The notes beneath the pieces are model-generated. The model saw only the letters and a list, made by a program, of their open reading frames with translations, made no database searches and was not told the DNA's origin. The position numbers were made by a program, and so were the translations under genes. DNA of 64,000 nt from Protea cynaroides (lineage: Eukaryota > Streptophyta > Magnoliopsida > Proteales > Proteaceae). The DNA is taken from positions 39,167,834 to 39,231,833 of the forward strand of contig CM053267.1 in assembly GCA_028583415.1 (NCBI GenBank), written 5' to 3'. Positions 11,297 to 24,194 of this stretch are shown in pieces. Position 1 is the stretch's first letter; each line of letters begins with the position of its first letter.

Positions 11297-14200
11297 CCCC
11301 TTTTGGGTAATGTTTCATTTGTTTATCTACCAATGCCGAAACCCAAAATTATTGAAGTTGACACTACTATGTTAAGAACAACCATGGTTTTCTTTGTTTT
11401 GCTCCTAGATCATGAGAGATGGATATAGATAGACATTGGCAATGGCGGATCAATTTAATAGAGGCTGAAGGAGAGAAAGTGTCAGGACAAAGAGAATTTG
11501 GTGTTGGCGTAGCTCCCATTCCACCATTAGATAACCTTTTCTCGTTAAAGATAAATTAAATAAAAATAATTAAGAATACTTCAAATCCATACTTTTATTA
11601 TGAGAAAAAGTTCTCACATGGGGTTTTTGTATTATTATTTTCTCCTTTCATGACCATGTGAGTCCCACCTAGATGGTATTGTTTCTTTCAGCCTCATTAG
11701 TATAGCGTTATAGATTCCTTCACACTAGTAGCATGCGAAACGTTTGCCCTATTAGTATGTAACACATTCCTTATAAATTTAATCTAATTCAGATAATGAA
11801 AAACCATAGAGACTGAGAAAAATATTTCTATTTATTTCACTTTATTTGGATGATGCTTCAAAAGTTGACATTCATTCACCTAAGAAGAGGCCTATTGTTG
11901 TTTTTTTATTTAAAAAAAAAATTTCACCTCTTTATTCATATATAGAAAAAGAAATCGTGTTTTCGTAGAGATATAGGAGTGATGAAATGACCACCCCACC
12001 CTTTTCGTTCATGAAATGACATTAAATCCAGTAGTTATGAATGATGAGTTTTATGTAATTGAAGGATGAAGGCACTTGCCATGAATCATGAAATGCATGG
12101 TTTGGACTTTGGATTGGAATATTTTTCTACCATGAATTATTCGTTTGAATAATCCATCTTATTTACTATCTATTTGAAGATTAAACCAAAATCCAACATG
12201 AAATCACCAACAGGTTTTCCTTTTGGATTCAAGACCATTGAAATATTGAGAGTGGAAAACCACCTTGCTCCACTTCTTTGTTGAAGCTGCCATAAACAGA
12301 TCTCAAGAAGACAAGAACGTGATCAGTTCAGTCAAGAAATAGGAAATTCTTGTTGCTCAGTTCGGTGACGTCTATGCTTCAAGATTTTGAAGCCCTCAAA
12401 TAAATCAAGTAGCAAGAGCATGGATGGAGAAGAAATAGGAAATGAATATTAATTTAAATCCATATAAGAATGAGACGATAGTTGCAGGTAAGCAAACAAA
12501 AAGTTAGGAAAAAAATAAATCAGAAAAGAAGATAGAGAACGATGGTGATTGGAAAGAGAGGGAAAAATCCTATAAATATCTACATGAATATCTTTTTTTA
12601 TTTTATTTTTTTTATTTAATAATTAAATTAAACATCAATTACATCCAATGGTTGTTATCTATTGTTATGCATTGGACGACTGAAACCAAAGCTGCGTGTA
12701 TACTGTTTTGTAATTATCATTGAGTTGTCAATTAATTAAATAAAATCAAGTTATTTAATTTTTTATTTTCTTGCAAAATGGAATTGTGTCCAGGAAGCTG
12801 ATTGGCGCCAAGTACTTCAACAAAGGTTCCAAAGCTGCCATGGGCATACTGGACTCCGACGAAGAAACCGCAAGAGACGAAATGGGGCATGGGACCCACA
12901 CCCTATCGACAGCTGGAGGAAACTTCATAGAAGGCGCTAGCGTCCTCGGCCACGGCAACGGCACTTCCAAGGGAGGATCACCAAGGGCTCGAGTAGCCAC
13001 CTACAAGGTTTGCTGGTTCGCATGCTTCGACGCCGACATCCTTGCAGGTTTCGACGCCGCCATCCACGACGGTGTCGACGTGATCTCTGTGTCCTTGGGA
13101 GACCGTCCCGAAGACTACATCAGTGACAGCATTGCCATCGGTTCTTTTCACGCTGTCAAGCGCGGAATCGTTGTGGTAGCCTCGGCCGGCAATGACGGTC
13201 CTACTGATGGTTCAGTCACCAACGTCTCCCCCTGGTTGTTCACGGTGGGTGCCAGCACCTTGGATCGCGAAATCTCGACCTATGTAACCCTTGGCAATGA
13301 CCAGAAATTCAAAGGACAGAGCTTTTCTCAGGATGGTTTGCCCTCGGGAAAGATGTATCCTCTCGTGAGTGGTGACAACGCAAAATTCAGCAACACTTCA
13401 GTTAAACAAGGGCAACATTGCATGCCCCGTACACTGGATCCGAATCTGGTAAAGGGGAAGATAGTGGTGTGTTTGAAAGGCGGTAACGATGTGGTGGATA
13501 AGGGTAAAGTGGCACTCTTAGCAGGGGCTGTGGGGATGATATTGACCAACGACCGATGGGCAGGGAACACTCTGACCCCCGAGCCTCACTTTCTTCCGGC
13601 ATCGCATATAAGCTACATGGATGGTCTTGCCGTGTTAGCATACATCAACTCAACGAAAGCACCAATGGCTTACATCGCACGACCCACGACGCGACTAGGG
13701 ACGAAGCCAGCACCCTCGATGGCCTCCTTCTCTTCCAAGGGACCCAACACCGTGACTCCTGGCATTCTCAAGCCCGACATCACTGCACCAGGGGTGAATA
13801 TCATCGCTTCCTACTCCGAAGCAAATACTCTTACCGGGCTGGTTTACGATACCAGACGGGTTGCCTTCTATATGGAATCAGGGACGTCCATGTCCTGCCC
13901 TCATATTTCTGGTATTGCTGGTCTCCTCAAGACACTCCACCCCGATTGGAGCCCCTCTGCCATCAAATCTGCCATCATGACCACTGGTTAGCTTCTCTCT
14001 CCCTCTTCTATCTTTGCAATCTACGCTAAACCAACAACCCTTGGTGAATTGTTTGTTTTGTGTTTTTTTTATTATCGTGATCAGCTACAACAAGTAATAA
14101 TGCGAATGGGCTGATACTGGATTCTTCGAAGAAGAGTGCAACCCCATTCAGTTATGGAGCGGGACACGTCCAACCAAACCAAGGTGCTCAGGACCCTGGT

Positions 14201-14626
14201 TTGGTTTATGACTTAACCACCGACGATTACTTGTACTTCCTATGTGCCATTGGCTACGACGACAGCAATTTGAGATCCTTCTCCGATTCTGGAGTACCTT
14301 ACAAATGTCCCAATTCTGCCACTCTCAATGACTTTAATTACCCTTCCATCACGGTTCCCAGCCTCAACGGCACCGTCACTGTCGGACGGAAACTGAAGAA
14401 TGTGGGTTCTCCCGCTACATACAAAGCTAAGGTTGATGCTCCCGAGGGAATTTCCATTTCAGTGGAGCCAGAGAGCCTCACTTTCGATTCGGTGGGCCAA
14501 GAGAAGAGCTTCAAGCTAACCCTCAAGGCTATGCAAGCTGGTGCTGCTAAAGATTACGTATTTGGTCAGCTTAACTGGTCAGATGGTTATCACATTGTTA
14601 GGAGTCCCATTGCGGTTAAGGCATAG
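10217..14626 (+). CDS. Subtilisin-like serine protease, SBT5/AIR3 type, intact, seven exons
   Basis: Secreted plant subtilase (peptidase family S8A) that would cleave proteins in the cell wall space. I join exons 10217-10300, 10374-10483, 10585-10682, 10775-10939, 11147-11255, 12794-13986 and 14085-14626; the lengths sum to 2301 nt, in frame, giving 766 residues, the usual length. In order: signal peptide (MAFSKFLFFLLLVLLF), inhibitor I9 prodomain (about 30-113), mature start near TTRSWDFLG (about 115), catalytic Asp151 (NLDTG), His224 (GHGTHTLS), oxyanion Asn322 (SAGNDGP), a PA-type insert (about 360-470), Ser554 (GTSMSCPH), and a C-terminal Fn3-like domain from about 669. The mix of HSHGPEIS, YSYTRHINGFAA and GEDTIIANLDTG resembles Arabidopsis AIR3/SBT5.3. 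Intron 1 has a GC donor (AAG|GCAAGC); the others are GT-AG. Intron 5 is 1.5 kb. A polyadenylation-like AATAAA lies at about 14829. Two dead paralogues flank it. Confidence 0.93.
11264..11293 (+). repeat. (CT)n microsatellite in subtilase intron 5
   Basis: About 14 CT units lie directly after the exon-5 donor. The paralogous intron of copy 3 has a shorter CT run at about 49583-49596, so the repeat predates the duplication and has changed in length. Confidence 0.85.
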
Positions 14627-15696
14627 ACTTTCGGATTTCTCTTCTCTAGTAAACAGTAGGCCATCATTCTTTTCTCATGGTAAAATTTCATTCTCAAAGA
14701 GACACAGACAATGGACCCTCCCAATCCCAGAGCAGAGATATTGATTCTCATGAATATGATACTTTTTTTTTTTGTTGAAATGTGATACTGCTTTAGACAA
14801 GACCATGAGATTTAATTCATCATTCGATTGAATAAATTCCTGTCTTGATTGCTGCTGTTATTCCTGTTGATGTATTTTTTTAATCTTCCACGTAAATAAT
14901 GCAAACAGTTCCCGAATAGAACTAGAACAGACCAGAAGAATCAAGGTCACCCAAAATGACGAATCAGTACAGCTTATGTTCAAATTAAAAGTTTGTAGCA
15001 GAGAGATCTGACAAGCCCACCGATCAAGTGTTTGTCCTTAAAAGGAGATAAGTTGCAGATATGGAACTTGAATCCCAGCCAATAACAGTCAGAATTGTTG
15101 TAATCAAAGTTCAAGAGATCAGTATTTTAGGAGTTATGAGATGGAAAAAAACCCCAAATATAGGTGGAAACAAAAGAGAAGTTGTCCAAGAAAAGTAGAG
15201 AAATCTAACCAGTTCTCCCTCTCTCTCTCAACCTTCAATCTAACCTCTTCCCCACCCCTACGGCACCTTGCTGCCTCCCAACTTTTCCTCCTTGTTCTCT
15301 CCTCTTTATTCTAATGTTCTCCTTATTTTCCTCTCCTATTCCTCCAGTATATGTTGTAAAAAAATTTAATGTCATACCTTATTTTGAGAAATAACTTGTT
15401 CCGATGATGAAGACTGCGCTGCAACAAATTCAGAATTTGAAGCTGAGTCGTATCACAAGCGATACTGTCCTAAAGATAGAATTTGCCCCCAATGGTGCAA
15501 TCGAATTTTGATGCAAATCTGACTCCAAGATAAAGCAGCTTCTTGGCTTCCCGTATTAAAGCTGCATTGGTCTAATACGCCTCTTCGAGTACTTCGGAGT
15601 GGTACTAAGGCAAATGCAAATGTAGATGATAAAAAAATCGATTTATATGAAACCAAAATAAAAATCGACAGGGGGACATCATATAGTATTGGTTAT

Positions 15697-15698
<2 letters not shown>
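14627..15698. other. Subtilase 3' flank and unassigned spacer
   Basis: 14733 to about 14990 is the probable 3' UTR and flank; the same sequence follows the broken exon 1 of copy 1 at 9309-9570. From 15000 to 15698 I see no gene. Reading frames here are short and match nothing I recognise. Confidence 0.6.

Positions 15699-15747
<49 letters not shown>
15699..15747. repeat. (GA)n microsatellite
   Basis: About 24 uninterrupted GA units. Confidence 0.95.
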
Positions 15748-15748
<1 letters not shown>

Positions 15749-15940
15749 ATTAGATTCCTCAGAATTTCAAACCCAATGGAGGGCTCCTACTACCCTATTT
15801 ATAGAGTAGGACATGCCCTTTCTAAGCACCCATAGATGTAGGTTTGTCCTTTCATTCCAACGGCTCAGATCGTAAGATCCTGATCTGATGGTTTAAATCA
15901 CACCCCTTGTGAAATCTACATGTAAATTTTGGAGATGAAA
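15748..15940. other. Sequence left of solo LTR A, possibly internal DNA of the LTR C element
   Basis: No coding sequence. Removing solo LTR A joins this stretch to TTTCTTTTAAGGGTGGGGG, the polypurine-like tract in front of LTR C. That suggests it is the 3' untranslated part of that element, but nothing else proves it. Confidence 0.4.
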
Positions 15941-18900
15941 TGTCACACCCCAATTCTGCACCAACTAGATTGGTGTGATGAACCATCTATGATCCAACGG
16001 TTCAACCAGGATCTCGAACAGGTTGTGTCCTTTTTGCTTAAATCATACACATTCACAACCATAATCAGAGTAAATAAACAATAGCAAAAGTTTTTAATAT
16101 TAATGAACTGAGTATCTAACAGTGATATCATAAGTAAAGTATCTAATTATTTCAAATAACTGAAGACATAAAATAAAATAAATTAATCAATTACATGTTC
16201 TGAATAATCCAACAAATATATCTAGTCAAAGACACATGAGTTGCACTCGCACGACGACTCATGCGACTCCATCATAGCTTCTGTATCCATCGCTGCAACA
16301 TGCTCGTACATTGGAGCATTCGTATAATCTTCTACTGTAGGACCTGCATCATCAACTAAAAATATTCGACGTCGAAAGGGTGAGCACACATCATGGCTCA
16401 ATGAGCAAACAAAACAATACAACAAACATATGCATGCATTCAATTCATATCTTTGGTCTGGCTCATAAGTTTGCAATGTGAAATAAAAAGGATTGGTGGC
16501 CATCGCACCTCTATACACGAGTGTGTGAATTCACCCAATGGATCATATACCATTGTCGTCCCACATGCACTCATGGTGGAATAAAGATAGTGTCACACCC
16601 CAATTCTGCACTATTCAGAATGATGTGATGAACTGCTAATAAACCAACGGTTCAACCAGGATCTCAAATAGGCTATCGCCGCGTTATCTGAACTTACACA
16701 CATCCATAATCATAATCAGAGTAAATACACAATAGCGGAAGTCTTATAATAAGAAATTGTGAATCTATGTGATATTAAAATTTAAATAACAACTTATTCG
16801 ATTTCAACTGAGACATAAATATTTAAATACCAAATACATGTCTTAATAAATCCAAATAAAAAAATCTATAAAATATCTAATCAAATACACACGAGTTGCA
16901 CTTGCAAGAGGAGTCGTGTGTATCCACTTCAGCTCCAGCTTCCATTGCTGCCACGTTTCTATACGCAGACGCATTCATATAATCTTCAATGGTATAACCT
17001 GCATCATCAACTAAAAATATTCGACGTCGAGGGGTGAGCACACATCACGGCTCAGTGAGTAGCCAAAACAATGCAACAGTACATATGCATGCAATCAATT
17101 TATATCTTTAGTCCGGTTTAATGTTTGCAGTATGCAATAGAAAGGTTTAGGTAGCCAAAGGTCGCGTTTATTGATCCCGCCTCTATACACAAGTGTGTGA
17201 CGTCACCCGAAGATCACGTTTATCGTCGACTCACATGCACCCAACCATGAACAGTATATAACAAAGGTTAACGTTTATTGCTATATATTGTCATACCAAT
17301 ACGTAAGCCCCTGTTAGCGAGGGCTGCAAACTGGGCTCGCAACTAACCAATCCTAATGCCAAAAAGTGTATCCAAGGCCTCACCCCAGTATCCCTCAGAA
17401 TGTTCATAGAGATAGAGCTAAGGCCCCCCGGTAGAGTCAGAGACTACAAGGACCGAGACCACCTCCCCTGATACTCTACGACATAATAGTTCTGCTAAAG
17501 TAATGGCGATACGACGATGCTAATGCACAAGACTTGAGTTAGAGATAGAGCTAAAGTGTTGAGACCCACCAAAGGTTAACGTTTATTGACGTTCTCATCA
17601 CACCTCCCCTGATACTCGCTCGCATAAAGTACACTAATCACACACATACAATCACATGCTTATTCCTATCATCATCATCATCATCATGTTATAAACAATA
17701 AAATAAATATGCATGAGCAAATAATAGAAATATTGGATGACATGTTGTATGCACATTACAAACATCTTCGCATAGAATCAAGCATGGCATAGGACTCAAG
17801 AAATAGAAAAAAAACAGTTTTGTTTTTAACCAATTAGTTTGGAGTTCTGGTTCCTCACCTTAGCTTACTAATAGATACTTTTCCAAGCTTTAGAATCACA
17901 TTTACAATGTTATTATATTGCTAGAAGACCTAACAAAGTCGATAGAATTTAATTAAAATTAATTTCAAATTTAAAAACCATGCTGTTAACTGAGGGTCGG
18001 AGGTAGGGTCGGAGTCCTGATCAACCCTCGGTGCGACCCTCCCCAAACTCTGAACTTCCCAAACACTGAGGGTCGATGGTCAGAATCACCTAGGGTCGAA
18101 TGGTTATCGACCCTCGGTGCGACCCTCTGTGCACTTTGGTCCAATACCCTCTTTTTAATCCATTCTTCGTGTTTGGGTCCTATGGCTTGCTTCTACATTC
18201 CATTCAACATTCATTCCATGGTCTAGAACCATGAATCATCCACCTAAATATCTTTCATGCATTCTTCTATGGTTTTCCATGAAAACCTAACTATGGGTTG
18301 ATGGTTTGGATTTCTCTGAGATCACACTCTCATCAATAGCTAACGTAAGGTCTGTAGAAACTCATGGAATTAGTATCCATACCTGAGAAGAATAATCCTT
18401 CTCTACAACTCTTCTCTTTTGGCCTAATTCTCTTCCTTGTTTCTCTTCTTCTTCTTTTCCTTCTCTTCTATTTCTCTCAATTCAATTAGGGTTGTGAAAG
18501 GAGTGAAAGTGGCTTAGGGACGTCCTTTAAATAGAGTAGGAACATCCTAAAATAAGTCCTTTTGAGATTAGGAAAGAATCCCAATCGAAAATTAAGAAAT
18601 TTCCTAATTCTATTTCCTACGGTAACCGAGGGTCGATGATCCCGTCGACCCTAGGGTTCTAAGCTATCCGGCCCTCCCTTCAAAACTGAGGGTCTGACTT
18701 TCTGTTTTGGGAGGTCCGACCCTACTTAGCTGGGCATGCGACCCTCCCCCTATTTTAAGTGTTTTTGGGTCGATTTGATACCTGGGATCTTGATCTCCTT
18801 CACGCCCTTGGTCCATTTGGCTCGACCATGACGGTAAACCTGGTTCAAGGTGGTAAGACCGGGTTAGATTGACACGGGTCTTACAGATAGAGCTAAAGTG

Positions 18901-20573
18901 TCCGGATCAAACACCGCATGACACTTCCCCTAATGCCCTACCCATACCAATACGTAAGCCCCTGTTGACGAGGGCTTGCAAACTGGGCTCGCAACTAACC
19001 AGTCCTAATATCAAACAGTGTATCCAAGGCCTCACCCCAACGTCCCTCAACACATCCATAAAGATAGAGCTAAGGCCCCCTGATAGAGTCAAAGACTACA
19101 CGGTCTGAGACCACCTCCCCTGATGCCCTATGACATAATAGTTATGCTAAGGTATTGGCGATATGACGATGTCAGTGAACAAGACTTGAGTAGAGATAGA
19201 GCTAGAGTCTAGTGACCAGAATGAACCACAGTGTCACGTCCTCCCCCTGATGCCCCACTTGCATCAAGTACACTAACCACATACAAACATTCACATGTCT
19301 ATTCCTAGCATCATCATCAACATCATGTTATAAATAAACGGGATTAAATATGCATGAACAGTAATAATAGAAATATTAGATGACATGTGAAATGCACAAT
19401 ACACGCATACAAGCATAGAATCATTCATGGCATTGGACTCAATAAATAAAAATAGTTTATTATTAGTCAATTAGTTTAGGTCTTGGTCCCTGACCTTTGG
19501 TTGATAGTAGATCCTTGTTCAAGCTTTATAATTCACTCTTAGACCACTTGGAAACCTAACAAATTTATAGATTTTAAATTAGAATTTATTTTCATCAGTT
19601 TAGACCAACAGAAACTGAGGGGTCGCAGGTGTGGCAACACCTGTGGTCTCAGTTTCTGCGACCACATGGCGTGTGGTCACAAGGTGTGGTCGCATATCCT
19701 GCGACCACACATGCGACCACACCCTCCCTGGAAACTTCCCGAGGGTGTGTGGTCGAATATGTGTGTCTCATGTGGTCGCACATCATGCAACCACACGTGC
19801 GACCACACGTGTGATGATCGATTTTTTCATCCTCAACTCCATTCCTTCATGTTTAGATCCCTTGGCTTATCATCGTGGTCCTTCCTATGATTGTTCTATG
19901 ACTCAAAACTATTATTTTATACACAATCCGTTGTCCACATAATTCTTTCCATGGATTCTCTTGGAATTTGTCCATGGATTGATGATTGGGTTCTCACTTA
20001 AATCCTATCTCTTTCATGAACTATTCTAGGCTCTCAATTGACATGGGGAATGTTTCATACCTTAAACTTGTTGAAGGTTCAGAGGTCTTCTCTGAATTTT
20101 CTCTTCTTAGTCTTCTTCTTCAATTCTCCTTCTCTTCCTTCTCTTCTCTTTCTCACTTTCAGTTTGAGTTCTAAAAGGATGAAAAAGGCTAAGGGATGTC
20201 CTATTTATAGAGGAAAACCCTCCATAATAAGCCCTATTGAGTTTAGGAAAGAACCCCCTTCAGATTAGAAAGGTTTCCTAAACTCGATTTTGTCTGGGAT
20301 CCGTGTGGTCGGAGGTGGGGTCACAGAACCCATCAACCACACCCTCTGAAACATGCGACCATACGACCTAAATTCCTGTGGTTGCACTATTTTGAGGTGT
20401 GGTCGATCACACCTATTGAGGTATGCGACCACACGTTCATAATTGACTATTTTTGGGTTAAATTTTATACCTGGTCATGTGGTTTCTTCATGCACTTGGT
20501 CCACTTGGCCCGACCATGATAGGAAGACCTGATACAAGGTGGTAAGACCAGTTAGTTCGATACGGGTCTTACA
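15941..20573 (-). mobile_element. Solo LTR A (Gypsy-type), interrupted by solo LTR B
   Basis: On the plus strand it begins TGTCACACCCCAATTCTGCA and ends CGGGTCTTACA, and is flanked by the 5-bp target duplication TGAAA (15936-15940 and 20574-20578). Removing LTR B and one copy of its target duplication leaves about 2333 bp, close to the lengths of LTR B (2295) and LTR C (2312). In element orientation the LTR starts TGTAAGACCCG and ends GGGGTGTGACA, as in chromovirus-type (Tekay-like) plant Gypsy LTRs; that lineage name is an inference. No internal region is left, so it is a solo LTR formed by LTR-LTR recombination. Confidence 0.88.
16591..18885 (-). mobile_element. Solo LTR B nested in solo LTR A
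   Basis: It begins TGTCACACCCCAATTCTGCA, ends ACGGGTCTTACA, and is flanked by GATAG at 16586-16590 and 18886-18890. Outside those copies the sequence reads continuously as LTR A (AATAAAGATAG joining GAGCTAAAGTGTCCGG, as in LTR C in the other orientation). It belongs to the same family as LTR A and LTR C and has no internal domain. It contains CGACCCTC/GAGGGTCG word repeats at about 17990-18135 and 18620-18760. Confidence 0.9.
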
Positions 20574-20600
20574 TGAAATTTCTTTTAAGGGTGGGGGAGT

Positions 20601-22912
20601 TGTAAGACCCGCACTCCATGAACCCAATCTAAATCTTTAATTCATGTTGTAACAGGTCTTCCAATCATCACCAGGCCAGACAGGACGAGCGGATAACAAC
20701 CAGGTACAAAAATAGACCTAAAAGTATGATATTTTTTATATTGGTCGATGGTACCGGTTGAACGGTATGTCTGCGTGGGCAGACTAGTTAGATCAGAAAA
20801 AGGATCTCTACGGTCTCACTTTTCAAATGTCGAGCCTAGGGACTTTCTTAACGTAAGAAAACTTCCTAAACTCAATCCTAGTCTATTTATGGTCCCTTAA
20901 ACCTCCTTAAAACTCTTTCATTGATCATTTCAAACCCTAGAAAAGAGAAAGAGATCGCAGAAGGAGAAAGAGCTAAGGAAGGATAGAGAGGGGAGCCGTT
21001 GTTTGCCGTTGGACGAAGAACACCATAATTGCGAACCAACGGTAAGTGCTTGAACTTCTCTCTAAGTTAAGCATTATAGATGATTTGTCATGAATGGATC
21101 AATACCATGCAAGGCGAGGTATTGATCTAAAACCTTTAAATTTATCGTCAAACCCTAATACAGTCGATGAACCCTAGATTTGCGTTCTAGGCTGAGGATC
21201 GTCGAAACTAGAACTTGAATAGAACATGAAACAACTATAACTCATTGCTCAGGCCTAGAATGCATAGAGAAAATCCTAGAACCAATAGGGGGTGACCGAG
21301 GAAGGCGAACACCGAGTTGATGGTCTTCCGGAGGCATACCAGTCGACCATACCGATTGCACCATATGCGACCGGTACTACAATCGGTACCTCTCGGAGTC
21401 TGGTCTGTGGGGACCGGTCGACCATACCTGTCGTACCTTTCCCCATAGTGTCGCGACCGGTAATGCGACTGGTATCCACTGTGAGGAGTGTTTTTTACCC
21501 AGTTGATTTTTTTACTAACGTGAACCCTAAGAAAATTATTTTAATTCAACCCTAATACCGTGTAGGACATTGTGATATCGAGTTTGGATTTTGTGACGCG
21601 GAGCAAGCTAGCAATCAAGCGTCAGGTAAGGGAATCGGACCTAAACCCTAATAACTTAATAACAATAAAACTTTGTTAATAATTATGATTCTATGGAATA
21701 GTGTTTGTGCATACTCGCATGTCATCTTTACTTTCAGTTATTATATCAAGCGTCAGGTAAGGGAATCGGACCTAAACCCTAATAACTTAATAACAATAAA
21801 ACTTTGTTAATAATTATGATTCTATGGAATAGTGTTTGTGCATACTCGCATGTCATCTTTACTTTCAGTTATTATATTGTTCATGCATACTCGCTATGCT
21901 AGGATGTGACTGTTAAGCATGTGATTATTTTCATTGGTGTATGAAATGGGAAGGGCCTGAGGTCTGGGATCATTCCTCACACTAGCACCTTTTCGTATTG
22001 CTTTTGTCTTAGCATACTTGGTGCAGGTAATATATCAAGGGGAGGAAGTGGCACTGTGGTCTTCGGCCTAGCCACTAGACTCTAGCCCTATCTCTATGCC
22101 ATAGGGAGTTGTGCTGGGATAGGGCCTACTGTGATGACATATAGGATTGGTTAGTTGCGATCCCAGTTTGCAAGCCCTCGCCAATAGGGGCTTACTTGTT
22201 GGTATGGGTAGGGCATCAGGGAAAGTGTTTGCGGTGTTTGATCCAGACACTTTAGTTCTATCTATATTCCATGGTGGGTGCATGTGAGATGACAGTGGTG
22301 TTTGATCCATTGGGCGGATTCACACACTCGTGTATAAAGGTGCAGTGACCGCCAATCCTTTCTATAGCACATTACAAACTTAAAACCAGACCATAATGTT
22401 AATGTTATTCATGCATGATGTGTGTTGCATTGTCTGATTGTCTTACTGAGCTAAGTTGTGAGCTCACCCTTGTGTACACACTATTTTTAGATGTTGATGG
22501 AAGTAACACTATAGAGGACTACATGGATGCTCCAGTATATGGAGGTGTTGCTGCCTTGGAAGTGCAAGCAGCAGGAGAGGACGAGCATGACGCTTCATAC
22601 GAGTGTCCTTTCTGTTTGTACCTCTAGGATATTTGATTTGTTTATTTTATTTATTTTCAGTTGGATTTATAATTGGGATGTAAGGATAATTATTTATGTT
22701 TTGATATTTTGAATAATTGGATAATTTATTTATCAATAGAAGTACTTAGTTCATTTAAATTAAGACTTTCGCTGTATTTAATTATATTCTGATTATGGTT
22801 ATGTGCAATGGTTTGCATGAGTGGGCACGATCTTATTGAGATCCTGGTGTGAACCGTTGGTTCAGTGATGGTTCACTCACCCTTTTGGTTCAGTCGGAAT
22901 TAGGGTGTGATA
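20601..22912 (+). repeat. LTR C of the same family, probable 3' LTR with polypurine tract
   Basis: It starts TGTAAGACCCGCACTCC and ends TTAGGGTGTGATA, so it runs opposite to LTRs A and B. Directly before it is AAGGGTGGGGGAGT (20587-20600), a good polypurine tract. The flanks (GGAGT and CCCCT) do not match, so it is not a simple solo LTR. It is more likely the 3' LTR of a truncated element. It has the same modules as A and B in inverted order, and CGACCGGT-type word repeats at about 20750-20790 and 21345-21480. Confidence 0.75.
21615..21876 (+). repeat. 131-bp tandem duplication inside LTR C
   Basis: The block beginning TCAAGCGTCAGGTAAGGG occurs at 21615-21745 and again at 21746-21876, with no differences that I can see. 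It must be recent, or kept identical by slippage or conversion. Confidence 0.9.
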
Positions 22913-24194
22913 CCCCTTACCAAAGGATCTATCCTATTGAACAAATGCACCCCTACGATCTAATGGTTTGAAATATTTAAATCTAATCTGACCGTTATGA
23001 TCGCACCTTTTCCCAAATCAGTACAAAACAAAGATGCGGGAATCTTTGATCCTCAAAAGGCTTAAATCTCTGAGAACAAATCCAGTTTTAACATCAGAAG
23101 TTTTCATCTGGGTTTGCTTCAAATCTGGATTCAAGAAATAAGAAACTAGGATTGAAACCTAACAGCATCTGCAAAAGGACAAAAATAGCTCTCAGAACCT
23201 CCAGATCGAGCCTTTTAAAACACAAAACGGATGATGATGTCACTATTAAAACAATTTAGTTGAAACAAGCGTCCTATCTTCTCCTGAGTCCTGAAAAAAA
23301 GGTTAAGGTTAGATCACTTGGAATCTCCCTCTCTATCTGCGATTGGAAAAGTGAGACACTATCAAATCAACAACTTGATGATGGTTCACTAAGTAGTAAG
23401 TAGGAATCGAGAATTTGGAGGACTGTAAGATTGAACAACTACTTGTGCTTGCTCGATGTGAATCTATTAGTTTTACGACAACCGCTTGGTTGATTTCATT
23501 CGTGATCGTGAAAGAAGGCAACAATGAGAAACCTACCTACCTAACACGAGAAACCTAGGGCATTGGCATTGGCGTTACATCTCAGCAGAGATTTAAGCCT
23601 TTTGAGGATCAATGATTCCCGTAGCTTTGTTCTAAACTGTGCGAGGAGCTTGCATATCTGATTCCATTTTGTTGAGGCAATCAACGGGCCAGATCAAGGA
23701 TCAAGAGATCAGATTCAGCACCAGAATCAATCTCCATTGAGTCCAATCTGATTGTGATCTAACTCCGGTGATGCGAAGGAAGGTCGCGAGTATTGTTTTT
23801 TATTTTATTTTTTTATTTTGCAATTTATTTTCTAAAATTATATTATAGATTTTTGAAAAAAAAAATTCAATTTGGAGGGTATTATTGTCTTAAAAAGATT
23901 GGTGATGATGATTCTCATCACCAAATTGATTGGAAAATAATATTTCAAAAGCAAGGGAGGTGGGAGACATTTGTGTCAAGTTGGGGTTGATTGCCTTTTA
24001 GGTATTTTGGAGGGGAGGTGGGAAAAATTCCCTAAAAAATATACACATGGGATTAAACTAGTTGACATAAACCTGATATTGTGTAAGATTTAGTAGTGCA
24101 TTCTTTTATCCCTCATCGCTGAACATGTGACATAAAAAATTATGAGACAGAACTAAGACACATAAAAGAATGGCATAAATATTAAGGAGCATAT
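22913..24194. other. Unassigned spacer holding a long inverted repeat
   Basis: No gene recognised. Left arm 23024-23073 (around GCGGGAATCTTTGATCCTCA) and right arm 23586-23640 are inverted copies of each other, about 85-90% alike by eye, about 510 bp apart. This may be the end structure of a DNA transposon or a foldback element. AT-rich DNA follows to 24194. Confidence 0.55.
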
